From the NCBI RefSeq assembly GCF_036711975.1, contig NC_091976.1, forward strand, positions 10,726,001 to 10,790,000: DNA of 64,000 bases, read 5' to 3'. The notes below the pieces were generated by a model. It did no database searches. It saw nothing but the letters and a program-made list of their open reading frames with translations, and was not told the DNA's origin. The position numbers and the translations under genes are program-made. Below, piece by piece: positions 18,775 to 28,435 of this stretch (the first letter of the stretch is position 1; each line of letters opens with the position of its first letter). The stretch comes from Onthophagus taurus. Its lineage: Eukaryota > Arthropoda > Insecta > Coleoptera > Scarabaeidae.

Positions 18775-19067
18775 ATGTCACACATAGCTTACGGAACAGA
18801 AAGTCAAAATATTGTATGCTCACATTGTGGGCAAGAAGGTAAAACTAGGATTAAATCTAAAATAACAACAAGAACTCACACGTTCAGTTTAATATTATGT
18901 TTGTTTGGGTAAATAAATTATAGTATAAAGAGATTCTTAAATTTAATAAACATTTAAATTATAGATGCTGGCCTTGTATTTGGATACCATACTTAATGGA
19001 CACGTGTATGAACATTGATCATTATTGTGTTAATTGTGAAACATATCTAGGAACATATCAGAATTGA
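18775..19067 (+). CDS. LITAF-domain membrane protein, two exons (A3)
   Basis: Exon 1 (18775-18908) starts ATGTCACAC and contains CSHCGQEG and the hydrophobic FSLILCLFG. A GTAAAT donor at 18909 and a TTATAG acceptor at 18964 remove a 56-bp AT-rich intron. Exon 2 (18965-19067) gives CWPCIWIPYLMDTCM, HYCVNCETYLGTYQ and a TGA. Together this is about 78 residues with the defining LITAF/SIMPLE plan: an N-terminal CxxC, a membrane-inserting hydrophobic stretch with CWPC, and a C-terminal HYCxxC. LITAF proteins sit on the cytoplasmic face of late endosomes and lysosomes. The reading phase is kept across the splice. Some large DNA viruses of insects and fish also carry LITAF homologues. The B elements here have none. 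Confidence 0.8.
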
Positions 19068-19213
19068 GGATGGTGTAGTAGAGCAACATAGTATGAGATT
19101 ATAGGATTGAAATAAAAATAATGTAAATTTAATATGTTTGAAATAAAAAGAATATTAACGTATAAATGTAATTTTATTGCTAAAAAAATAGTATATACGT
19201 TCATTATGTTAAC

Positions 19214-19570
19214 TTAATTTGGTTGGGGAGATTTTTCACAAAACGATATAAGGTGCGCATTGTTGACTTGCCTAACTTCTTTCTCCCCTTCATAGATGAT
19301 GCACATTGAACTTAGCGACTGGATGTGTTCATCAGTCATCTCCTCAGCCATCCGTTTCGGCAAAAACACCGAAAAACCATCCTCTAATTCGAGAACAACT
19401 GATGGCCATTTCAACGTTGTCACACGTTTTGCTTGTTTTATAGGATGAGGAATTTTCAAGCCCAAATCGACCAATTTCTTCTTCTGTGGGAATTCACAGA
19501 GCCCCAACTTATTTAAATGCGATAGTGACATACTTGGTATAGCAGCTTTGACTTTAACTAGAATACTCAT
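19214..19570 (-). CDS. OB-like small protein, possible ssDNA-binding (A3)
   Basis: I chose the ATG at 19570 (MSILVKV); an upstream in-frame ATG at 19603 adds 11 residues without homology support. The core, HPIKQAKRVTTLKWPSVVLELEDG followed by FLPKRMAEEMTDE and a later IIYEG, matches the B protein at 37857-38336 (KWPSVIVELEDG, YLP, EAITDEEL, LVYLG). The pattern of a basic strand, EL-DG turn and LPKR is reminiscent of a compact OB-fold family that I associate with insect Polintons; a ssDNA-binding role is inference. It is encoded leftward, convergent with the LITAF gene. Confidence 0.6.
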   Translation of the reverse strand: MSILVKVKAAIPSMSLSHLNKLGLCEFPQKKKLVDLGLKIPHPIKQAKRVTTLKWPSVVLELEDGFSVFLPKRMAEEMTDEHIQSLSSMCIIYEGEKEVRQVNNAHLISFCEKSPQPN

Positions 19571-19627
19571 AATTAAAAGCCGTCTTATATACCTAAATTT
19601 CACGTCATTTCGAATTATCTAGAAATA

Positions 19628-20175
19628 AAAAACAGGATGTTTACAGAACTTTCATTGGTTGAGAAGAAAAAATAGGGGGGATTTCCGGGAAGTTGTGGTA
19701 GACCATAAAGATAACTATCTCTTTTATGAACAACAGGATGTTGACGCGTAAGAAGAAATAGGGTGGGTTTCCGGGAAGTTGCGGTAGACCATAAAGATAA
19801 TTATGTCTGTTATGAAAAACAGGATGTTTACATGAGAGAAGAAATAGGGGGGGATTTCCGGGAAGTTGCGGTAGACCATAAAGATAATTATGTCTTTTAT
19901 GAAAAACAGGATGTTTGCATGAAAGAAGAAATAGGGGGGGGATTTCCGGGAAGTTGTGGTAGACCATAAAGATGACTATCTCTTTTATGAACAACAGCAT
20001 GTTGACACGAAAGAAGAAATAGAGGGGGTTTCCGGGAAGTTGCGGTGGACCATAAAGATAATTATATCTTTTATGAAAAACAGGATGTTTACATGAAAGA
20101 AGAAATAGGGGCGGATTTCCGGGAAGTCATGGTAAACCATGGAAATAACTATGTCTTTTACAAAAACAGGATGTA
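19628..20175. repeat. 87-bp minisatellite, six copies, each with a STAT-like site
   Basis: Tandem units of 86-88 bp each contain TTTCCGGGAAGTTG(C/T)GGTAGACC, then AAAGATAA(C/T)TAT and a GAAAAACAGGATGTT-like part. TTCCGGGAA begins at 19683, 19769, 19856, 19944, 20030 and 20117. Open frames on both strands across it are repeats, not genes. No counterpart exists in the B elements. Confidence 0.85.
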
Positions 20176-20231
20176 TGCGAAATCAAAAATGGGAAATTTA
20201 AATATAATAATAAATCAATTAATAAATCTAT

Positions 20232-20654
20232 TTAATATCTCATAAATACAGCAAAAATCACATTATTTTTATGATATAAACTCCAAACAGCATAATCAAA
20301 GTAGCAAAATTCCACATGTTCGATATTATTATTGAAAGATAAAGCATTATCCATAATGATTAATTTAGCGTTTTCATTTTCAATAAAGTGTCCTTTTTCT
20401 TTTAAAAAACTTTTAAATTTATTATGAAATTCAAATACATCACTATTTCCAGCATAGAACGTATTTCCATTCCTATAGATTTTCCAGTTTATCGATAAAT
20501 AATCACAATACATAATGAACTCAACATTTTCAAATAATTCAGTGTCCAGGTCTTCTAAATTTAATAGTTTCAACTCGATTTCGGAGTTTTCAGCATGTAG
20601 AATAATATCGTTTAAAAACACCTTCAATGCGCATCTAAATTCTTCCTGAGACAT
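20232..20654 (-). CDS. Unknown protein, lineage A
   Basis: A 140-residue acidic protein starting MSQEEFRCALKVFL. It is open throughout, with no signal peptide, membrane helix or cysteine motif that I recognise. Aromatic-rich strands near the C-terminus (VEFCYFDYAVWSLYH) suggest a globular fold. There is no counterpart in B, where this interval is short. It stands divergently (167 bp) from the spliced CxxC gene at 20822, so the two may share a promoter region; TATATAAG at 20775 faces the latter. Function unknown. Confidence 0.5.
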   Translation of the reverse strand: MSQEEFRCALKVFLNDIILHAENSEIELKLLNLEDLDTELFENVEFIMYCDYLSINWKIYRNGNTFYAGNSDVFEFHNKFKSFLKEKGHFIENENAKLIIMDNALSFNNNIEHVEFCYFDYAVWSLYHKNNVIFAVFMRY

Positions 20655-20821
20655 CCATCATTTTATACATGTTTTCTATTAGAAGTTAAATATGTAACTA
20701 ATTAATTAATTTCAGAATTTTATGTATTTAAACATTTCATTTGCAAGGGATAACGGATGTGGTGTGGGACGGACATATATAAGTAAGGATGTATGATAGT
20801 AATTTTTTAATATTAGCAAAA

Positions 20822-21454
20822 ATGAGTTCATATAAATTCCAACCAATGTCTTTACGCGACATAGCATTAAAACGTATAAATTTAAGTGTAAATAACAGAG
20901 TGGGAATTTTAAGACTACATTTGTATTTACCCTGGGGGTTAGTATTAGCGCTATGGAACACCTGGGTTGAAGATAATTGGGATGAGATAGTGGGTGCATA
21001 TGATCACAATATAAATTATGAAATGAATCATCGGTGTATAAAAGCGCTATCATTCCATTTCAGTAGTTATAGGTAGGTAGGAGCAAATTAATGAATAAAC
21101 AACGGATGCTAATTTTTATGAAAATTTCAAAGTGATGCAATCTTTGAAGATAATCAGCAGATATGTATGTGGTGGTGCTATTATAAAACAGCGCATGGTG
21201 GGGTGTGTCATGATTGTATAAGGCGCTATAACATATATGTTAGAGGTTTCAAAGATTTTTTTGCGGAACGGCTGTTTGTAGTAGCATATGAAGAATGTAA
21301 AATCGATCATGAAATAGTTTCAACAGAAGAGTGTGGCGATACTATTCTAGAGTTTGGAAATTGGTGTAACTTTTGTTTAAGACGCCCCAACTTCAGGTTG
21401 ATATTAAAAACGGAATGCTCATCACATGTACATAGGATATTCAATGAAATGTAA
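20822..21454 (+). CDS. Two-exon protein with SOCS/BC-box-like N-terminus and paired CxxC (A3)
   Basis: Exon 1 is 20822-21072 (MSSYKFQPMSLRDIALKRI), the intron is 21073-21132 (GTAGGT...AAAG, 60 bp), and exon 2 is 21133-21454. The phase-2 junction is the same as in the B and C copies. The product is about 190 residues. Exon 1 has SLRDIALKRI then YLPWGLVLALWNTW; exon 2 has CHDC and WCNFCLRRPNF, two CxxC pairs likely to bind zinc. The exon 1 pattern resembles an elongin-BC/SOCS-type box (L-x3-[CA]-x3-I followed by LP), with Ala in place of the usual Cys; this is inference. TATATAAG at 20775 may be its TATA box. Confidence 0.65.
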
Positions 21455-21559
21455 ATAAAACATGTTAAATAAAATAAGTTAAATAAAATATATTAATTAA
21501 TTTCTTATATATTAATTTAATTTTATACAATACAATACTGTAATCACACATAACAAATT

Positions 21560-22571
21560 AAAGATTTTATAAAATACTAAATGTGATGCGCTCATGGAGT
21601 CAGCGATAACGATCACATGGTCATCATTACCAACACCAGTGGCGATACCATAACTCCACCTGTAAAAAATATAAAATTAATTAAAAAGTAAAAAACTAAC
21701 TACATCATCATTGCCTTCAACAGATAATGGTGGGGATTAAATGTGATTTCGGACCCCCAATGTTAAATCTTATGGGATTTTGGTCCAGAACGCCCATAGC
21801 TATACTGCACCGCAGAATTAACAGCGTTTGATTACTTCCTCTATAAAAAAATAAAATTAATTAAAAAGTAAAAAACTAACTAAGTCATCATCACCTTTAG
21901 TGGTTACGTCAACCATATCTAATGGGATAAGCGGCAGCAAAAATTACTCTTCCGGCTATAAATAAAATGAAATAAAAGTATAAAAACCAACTGAATATAA
22001 AATAAAAATATATCAATTACCGCTGAATCGTTATCTGTGGTAATGTCTATTTCTATTACCACAGAATTAACAGCGCCTACACCACCACCGGTACCCGTCG
22101 TTAGATCGATCAATTCCTGTAAAAATAAAATTAATTAAAAAGTAAAAAACCAACTAAGTCATCATTACCTTCACCGGTTAAATCGACCATATCTAATGGG
22201 ATAAGCGGTGGCGGTGGTAAAATTACTCCTCCGACTATAAATAAAAGTATAAAAAATTAATACAAAATTAAAGTAAAAAGAAAAAATACTTACAGAGTAT
22301 AAAAAAATGAGATGGCACGACCTCGCTCTCAGAAATTATTAAAAAATCTGTGGGGGTCACATAGCTATAAACTATGCGCCCCCCCTGCACGAGCGAGTCC
22401 TCCAAACCGCCATTAGTGGTTACAATCATAATGGGCTAAAAAATTAATATTACATATTGAAAAATTAATTCTAGTATAGGTATAACTTACATTTGGATGA
22501 TGTAATTCACAAATCCCCCGGATTAGATCCCAGGGGATTGCCGCATATTCGTTTTCATTGTTATTGTTCAT
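21560..22571 (-). pseudogene. Multi-exon small gene with tandemly duplicated exon-intron units (A3)
   Basis: Minus strand. Exon 1 is 22571-22491 (MNNNNENEYAAIPWDLIRG), then a GTAAGT donor and TAG acceptor lead to exon 2 at 22435-22294 (LEDSLVQGGRIVYSYVTP). A second GTAAGT and TATAG lead to exon 3 at 22234-22169 (GGVILPPPPLIPLDMVDL). Introns are 54-60 bp and phases agree across these three exons. Downstream, the exon 3 unit with its intron (ending TTTTTACTTTTTAATTAATT before the acceptor) is repeated at about 21955-21845 and partly at 21730-21660. Phases no longer agree there and stops appear, so the 3' part looks decayed. Function unknown. The position matches the 3-exon gene of B at 39839-40202 but I see no sequence similarity. 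Confidence 0.45.
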
Positions 22572-22810
22572 GATGTTGCATTAAAAAAAACCTACTTTAA
22601 ACTAACTGTAAAACATAAGACACGCTATTTATACCGAGAGATGATATCTAAAAAAATTAACGAAAACAGGAAGATTTGGTTTGAATATGAATCATTTTAA
22701 TTATCTCCGGAAAACTCGGTTTCTATGGTTGTTAATATTTATATTTGTTTATAAAATAAAATTGTCCTTGTAGATTTTTTAAAAAAATTATAATTTATAA
22801 AACTTAAAAA

Positions 22811-23729
22811 TTAAACAATATTATCTTTAGATATCCAACTATTATGTGTTGAATCAAAACCTAGCCATTTTACATATAGCATATTCTTTTCACGTTTTAA
22901 CACTTTCTCAACAAGATATGCATCCGATTGTCTAGATTTTTGAAGTTCAACTTCATAAAATGCACCTTTAATCGGCTGCCCGTTGATATTTTGCACTTTA
23001 ACAATTTTAAATAATTCAGTAGTCCAGTTGGGTAAGTAGCCTTTATCGAAAACATGTTTATATTTACTAATTCGAACGACGTCGCCAATTTTAAATTTTC
23101 CTTTACCGGCAATCTTAATGTGGTTGTACACCGTTTTAAGTAGTTCGTTTTCAACGGATTTCGAATTAATTTGAGCTGGTGCTAACCTTGTGGTACTATG
23201 TTTTGTGTTGTTGTATTTTAATGTTACATCTTTTAAAGTTTGCAGCCATATATGATTTCCGTAAAGACTAAACAATTTATACAATTTTGTTTTTTTGTTT
23301 TATAGTTCTAATAACACGTTCAGCCATCGAAGCTTTCATAACGCTGAACGTAGAATAATGGTTAATGTTAAATTCTTCCACCAATTTTTTAAATTGATTA
23401 TTGTAGAATTATTTACCGTTGTCCGTTTGTAGGTTGCGAGGCGTGCGATGTCCGTTTTCAGATAAGATTGTGCGTAACGCGTGAGTAACATCCGTGGCTG
23501 ATTTGGTTTTTAGCGGTCGAGTCCATAGGTATTTTGAAAAACAATCGATGACAACTAGAATGTATTTATTTCCGGAATTAACTTTAGCGAACTCAATCAT
23601 TTCAATAAGATCAGCTTGCCATAGATTATCGATCCCCTTTAGTATAGGTCTTCGTCGAGGAAATATACGCCTAGTCGGACGATGTAGTTCTTCAACTATG
23701 GTCTCCTTTGCTTTGGATACTTTAGCCAT
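22811..23729 (-). pseudogene. Retrovirus-type integrase with chromodomain, broken (A3)
   Basis: The N-terminal part, 23729-23412, has LWQADLIEMIEF with the first catalytic Asp and ends at QTDNGK, where a TAA (23409-23411) replaces the expected Glu codon. The frame continues with a SVMKASMAERVIRT segment carrying the catalytic Glu, but another frame break occurs in an A-rich run at about 23290. The C-terminal part (from 23284) has the linker and a chromodomain (YLVEKVLKREKNMLYVKWLGF, NSWISKDN). Compared with the intact B integrase (40441-41379) everything is present but not in one frame. Polinton integrases insert the element with 6-bp duplications. Confidence 0.9.
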
Positions 23730-23752
23730 TGATGGTATTATTCTTCTTCAAT

Positions 23753-25007
23753 TCAAGGGATTCTACTATCCAGTTTATCAATACGTGATTTTAGATCTGC
23801 ATCTAGGGCATCAATTCGCTTCTGAACATCCGTAATGCTATTTCGAATATTCTCGTTGGATGTTTTAACTGAGTTTACAATATCAAACAAAGTACCGTTG
23901 AAATATATGAATTCCTTATCTACCTCCACCTTATTTTCATCAATTTTAGTTTTAAGGTTTGGAATTTCAGCGCTAAGATTGTTTATCGTCGCAGATGACT
24001 TATCAATGTATGTTTTATGATCAGTAATTTGCTTTTTAATGTTTATGATTTCGTTTGCACAGTTATTTATAGAGGTTTCGGTGAGATTTTTCAAATTAAC
24101 GAAGTTTGAGCGATGATCTAAAGTAATTTCCGCTTTAGCTTTATCAATTTCCTTCAAGATTTCATCCTTATATTTCATATAAGTTTCATCTACATATTGT
24201 TTAAGTTTCTTATTAGTATCAATTATTTTATCATCAACTTCCTTTAAGATTTTATTCTTACAAGTTTCATCCGCATATTGTTTAAGTTTCATATTAGTAT
24301 GGTCCAAGGACAGTAGAATCTAACAGGACTGCTACATCCATTGTATTTTTGTAGTCCACTACGGGTTGGTTGCCCGCACTCTACGTCACACTATTTGCCA
24401 CGCCTGGTAACTGTCTGTGTTTTTAGAGGTTATATGATAGACATTAATACGTCTAAAAACATAAAACTTCAAAAATATAATGAATACGTCTAGGATATAA
24501 CCTCTAATAATACACAGCAAACACAGACCATAACAACAGCTGGGCGTGGAAAATGGTATGACGTAGTTTGCGGGCAGGTTGTCACAACAATGGATGTAGC
24601 AGTCCTGTTAGATTCTACTGTCCTTGAGTATGGTCTATTTTACGCTCTGTTTTATTCTCTATATCCGTTATTTGTTTTCTAACATACATTATGAGATTAT
24701 CTTCTAAATCTTTACAGTGTTTGGTAAATTCATTTTTAGTATCAATAAATAATTTTGTTGTTTCTAAAAACTTAACACCCCATTCTTTATCCATTTCATC
24801 CACGTTTTGTTTTATAGCACAATCATCAGCGGCTTCAGGTCGCTTAACGTTTGATTATTTTCGACCCTGAACATCATAATCACCATCTGCGGTCAAAGAG
24901 AATCCGATGTTTCGTTAAAATGCAAATCTACCACCTTCATCGCCACCATCTGATTTACTCCATGAAGTGCGACCAAATTTATCAATACTAACAACGGCTG
25001 AGTGCAT
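23753..25007 (-). pseudogene. Coiled-coil fibre-like protein, broken (A3)
   Basis: Reading leftward from ATG 25007, the N-terminus (VVSIDKFGRTSW, then ADGDYDVQGRK) matches the B fibre protein (42680). Two in-frame TAA codons follow within the first 60 codons. The coiled-coil body continues at 24803-24627, is interrupted by a MITE (24305-24626 plus duplication), and resumes to 23753. Removing the MITE and one duplication restores the frame. The start ATG overlaps the stop of protein X as TAATG. The protein is shorter than in B and lacks the 54-residue repeats. Confidence 0.75.
24305..24626. mobile_element. 322-bp MITE with 40-bp perfect inverted ends
   Basis: Ends begin CAAGGACAGTAGAATC and are perfect inverted repeats for 40 bp (to ...CATCCATTGT). 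The direct repeat AGTATGGTC (9 bp) flanks it at 24296-24304 and 24627-24635. It has no coding capacity; the middle contains further partly inverted sequence (CCACGCC...GGGCGTGG). A 9-bp duplication with long TIRs fits a Mutator-like non-autonomous element; the family is inferred. Confidence 0.9.
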
Positions 25008-25958
25008 TAGGAAATAATGTTGCTTTCTTTCAATTCCTCTATAATTGAAGTAATTTCATTGATATGTGAATTATTACCAGCCACTTGTGATGCATGCAAC
25101 AATCTCAAACGATCTACCAATTCATTAACATCATCCCAGTATTTATACTGAATGGATTTACTGTTAACTTCTAGAAATTTATCCGAAATTCCTCGCCCCT
25201 CTCCATCCCCCATGTTAAATAGGGGTTTAATTATTTTAACATACTTGGATGATCTATTTCCCGTAATATAACTATCATACTCACAATTATGTCTATGCGC
25301 GCTGGTATATTGTAAAATCGCTTTATATTGGTTTAAATCATCATCTGTGTAGTGTTTAGGTTCCTGTAATTGTATGAGCTCATATAGACCGGGGGTAGCT
25401 TGAAATTGTTTTTCACCACCTATGATAATATGGGATGGCTTAAATTGAACTGCCTTCGATCCAATCTTCCATCCGTTATCGCCAGAGGAGCGCCGTATAC
25501 CCATCCTATCATCAATAATCCCCCTTTTAAGATAATATTGCTGAATTTGGAGCGGTAAATTTTCAATTGAGGTCTCATCAGACTTTACTTTCGATTCAGG
25601 TGTTAGTAGTAATTTCCTTTTTTTCACACTAACTCCGGACAAGGTGGGGGTTTTAAATTCTTCGATTCCCTCATCATCAGGTTTTAACCCTATCGGTGGT
25701 GGTGGTGGTGGGTAGTGGGTAGTGGTGATGGAAATGTGTAGCTTTATTTCCATCGTTTAATTTATTAGTGATGTCCTTCAGCGGTTCAAGCAACGGTTGA
25801 TGAAGTTTAGCGATGAGTTTATCATCTCTATCACGACCGAGTTTAAGAGCCAGATACTTTTTCTTAATATTATTCGTTATACTAATTATAGCTTTATCTC
25901 TTTCACGCATTGATTTCATAACATCCTTATTATTAGATCGATTATGTGATGGTGACAT
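25007..25958 (-). pseudogene. Conserved Polinton protein X, frameshifted (A3)
   Basis: This is the homologue of the 339-residue B protein at 42693-43712. The N-terminal part starts at 25958 with the shared basic motif (RERDKAIISITNNIKKK, then GRDRDDKLIAKLHQPL). The C-terminal part has YYLKRGIIDDRMGIR, NGWKIGSKAVQF, GLYELIQLQEPKHY and IQYKYWDDVNELVDRLRLLHAS. The two frames overlap around a (GGT)n microsatellite at 25690-25712, where the shift occurred. In Polintons such a protein sits between fibre and ATPase and is probably structural; its exact role is unknown to me. Its stop overlaps the fibre ATG (TAATG). Confidence 0.75.
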
Positions 25959-25995
25959 GTTTACATTGTGAAAACCTATGTATGAATAATTAAAT

Positions 25996-26706
25996 TTAGT
26001 CTAGGTGGAGAAATTTATCCATTCCCATACGGTATCTACCATTTTTAATTTCAAAATCCTTCATAATAATCATCGGTGTGTACGGCCCACCATCATTCCA
26101 ACACCGAATGCAAACCTCTTTGAAAACATCAAATTTCATATCGGTGTTAACGTGTTCATCATATACATGTTTCAAATTAAGCTCATCCTGTTTGAATAAC
26201 ATTAAAACGTTAGCGTTATCCCTAATTAAATGTTTAGGTATTCTCGTATAAGTTTGTGTAAGATAAAATGAATCAATGTTTTTATGTCTACCCATACAAA
26301 AAAACGCTCGAATCCTGTCTTGTTTATCACACGCTACGTCATCAAATATAAAGATTGAGTTCTCTTTAGCTTCAGCTGGATCGACAACTGATTCATTATC
26401 TGCAAAGCGATAAAGACCCACATCTGGTAGCCGTTTTAAAACCTTTTCTAACAATTCATATTTCGGTTGATGTAGTGATTTAGAATAGATGTAAATGTTT
26501 TCAAATTTTAAACCATTTATATCGAAAATAAGATTTAGCATTAAATTTGTTTTCCCACATCCGCTTGGGCCGCATACTATCGCCCGCAAACTATTCGGCA
26601 TGAGCTCACCATGACGTTGACGTCGATCGGATGTAGATTGAGTCATCACCAGCCGATCTAGATCGATGGATGACATAGACAGCGATGGATGCTTTACAAT
26701 GCGCAT
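25996..26706 (-). CDS. FtsK/HerA-type genome packaging ATPase (A3)
   Basis: I chose the ATG at 26706 (MRIVKHPS) because the B copy starts with the same motif; the frame is open to 26730. The protein is about 236 residues, the usual size for Polinton/A32-like packaging ATPases. Walker A is GPSGCGKTN, Walker B is SIFIFDDVACD, and a sensor-like LTQTYTRIP and NANVLMLFKQDE follow. It would pump DNA into capsids. It is divergent from the core-protein gene, as in B. It appears intact. Confidence 0.92.
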   Translation of the reverse strand: MRIVKHPSLSMSSIDLDRLVMTQSTSDRRQRHGELMPNSLRAIVCGPSGCGKTNLMLNLIFDINGLKFENIYIYSKSLHQPKYELLEKVLKRLPDVGLYRFADNESVVDPAEAKENSIFIFDDVACDKQDRIRAFFCMGRHKNIDSFYLTQTYTRIPKHLIRDNANVLMLFKQDELNLKHVYDEHVNTDMKFDVFKEVCIRCWNDGGPYTPMIIMKDFEIKNGRYRMGMDKFLHLD

Positions 26707-26784
26707 TATGCTACTAAATATGAAACACACCCCACATCAACTATATATTTGTTGGAAACTTTAAAATACCACCATTTCAATGTG

Positions 26785-27562
26785 ATGTTCATACGTGACA
26801 ACAGCATCATATCATCACCTACAACGTTAGGAGGAGGAGGTGGTTTTAATACGCTTATCAACAACGTAGAACTCAACGTTTGGTGAAAAGGCATCAGCTT
26901 GGATGGTTACAAACGTTATGAAAGCAAAACGAAAATTAGACCTCGGTCATAAAAGGCGGAGTCGTCGTCAAACTAAACCAAAACGACCGTCAACGGGCGT
27001 CTTAAAAAGAAAAATTTCGAAGAAAAAACGATGTGAAAAAGAAAATATAATTCGAGTAGTAGAAAAAGGAGGAGCTTTAAAATATAAAACTAATAAACCG
27101 CTAGCATTTAAACGCACGCTTGTAAACCGTATAGTTAAAGATCTACCAAAATCTACTGATAATTTACGGGAAGCAGCTCAATTAGCGCTAAAGAGCGCTC
27201 GTATAGCTGTGAAAACTGTTGGTGGTAGGAAAAAAATAAAAATCCCTCGAGCAATACCGTTACCTATTAAAAGGGGAGGTATTCTTCCAATTTTACCTGC
27301 CATATTTGCTGGGCTTTCAGCCCTCGGAGCATTATCCGGTGGTACGGCAGGAGTGTATCGGGCTATAAAGAGTGGACAGGAGGCTAAAGAGAAATTAGAA
27401 GAGACTGAACGACATAATAAACAGATGGAAGCTATCGCAATAGGTAAATCGGGTAATGGTCTCTACATCAAGAAATATAAAAAAGGATTGGGTTTATATT
27501 TAAGTAAAAAAAAGAAACAAAAAAATATAATGGATATATATTGGATTCCACACCTACAATAG
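26785..27562 (+). pseudogene. PLA2/core protein gene with the PLA2 domain deleted, fused to penton debris (A3)
   Basis: The N-terminal remnant (26785-26886) keeps the GGGGGFNTLINN segment equivalent to GGGILNSIINK in B and then hits TGA. Compared with B, the whole PLA2 domain is gone: sequence jumps from NNVELNV to GEKASAW. The rest (from 26903) is open and carries the basic region, the hydrophobic segment GGILPILPAIFAGLSALGAL near residues 125-145 and the C-terminal YIKKYKKGLGLYL. Immediately after QKN a second deletion removes the protease and the penton N-terminus, so the last 11 codons are out-of-frame penton sequence. Confidence 0.75.
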
Positions 27563-28217
27563 TATACCTAATATTGACGAAGGAGTTAACAATATATTTT
27601 ATTTTACTGAAGAAAACGCGATAAATTCCGCTCGACAGGCGATTATAGACGTGGGACCTGCAATAAATGTTATCACAATTCCTACAGGTTCTTACGAAAT
27701 TACTGATATCGAGAAATATTTACAAAAAGAGATTCTACGAATTGTTGGTTTAGATGATACCGTTGACGATCCTAATAAGTATTTTACCCTCAAAGCTAAT
27801 AATAATACCTTAAAGTGTGAATTAAAGAGCGATTGTTTTGGGGTTGATTTTTCTAAGCCTAATACGTTAGCTTCGGTATTGGGGTTTTCCGAGGGTAGAA
27901 CTCTACCTGCAGATATAAAACATTACTCCGATCTCCCAGTCAACATAATTCGCGTAACAACCATTCGAGTGGAGTGTAATATAATTTCTGGGTCATACTA
28001 CAACAGCAAGCTATCACATACTTTACACGAATTTGCTCCAACGGTGGATCCTGGTTTCAGTATAAATATTGAACCTAGGAACCCCATCTATTTACCAATC
28101 AGTTCAGACAACGCGATATCGAACATCACAATTAGATTGCTCGATCAACGTGGTAATTTGGTTAATTTTCGAGGTGAAGAAATAGTTGTTAGGTTAGAAT
28201 TGAAACGTACAATATAA
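27563..28217 (+). pseudogene. Penton-like minor capsid protein, 5'-truncated (A3)
   Basis: An open frame matching the B penton (45787-46563) from its YNSIPNIEEGVN segment to the end. It includes IPTGSYEITDIEKYLQKEIL, VECNIISGSYYN, FAPTVDPGFSINIEPRNPIY and RLLDQRGNLVNFRGEEIVV, typical of the single-jelly-roll penton of Polintons and adintoviruses. The first 45 or so codons, with the ATG, were lost in the deletion at about 27540. Its TAA overlaps the ATG of the next gene (TAATG at 28215-28219). Confidence 0.8.
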
Positions 28218-28435
28218 TGGGATTAATATTTTTGACGGAAGGCGGCAGCAGCGATCCTCAACGACATCAACATCGTTCGACTACAAAAAAATGTTATAAC
28301 TCGATTGGAAAGAAGCGTTCTAGAGCAGTATACAAAAAGACATCATTGCGAGCGGACAACCGACGTTTCATCGAGAAACTGGGTTATCATGTCAACAAAA
28401 AAATTAAATATATACCGCGAACCTATCACGGATAA
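28217..28435 (+). CDS. Small basic protein before hexon (A3)
   Basis: A 72-residue, Arg/Lys/His-rich protein. The shared C-terminal motif KKTSLRADNRRF-EKLGYHVNKKIKY matches the B copy (46563-46766), so it is a real gene. It is likely a virion DNA-binding or core peptide by charge and location; that is inference. Its ATG overlaps the penton stop (TAATG) and its 3' end overlaps the hexon start at 28389 in another frame. Confidence 0.65.
   Translation: MGLIFLTEGGSSDPQRHQHRSTTKKCYNSIGKKRSRAVYKKTSLRADNRRFIEKLGYHVNKKIKYIPRTYHG

Noticed and set aside
19641..20000. 119-codon minus-strand frame and plus-strand frames in the same interval
   Set aside because: Chance frames through the 87-bp minisatellite.
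24305..24626. Interruption of the fibre gene as an intron
   Set aside because: It has perfect inverted ends and a 9-bp direct duplication, and lacks GT-AG borders in the right place.
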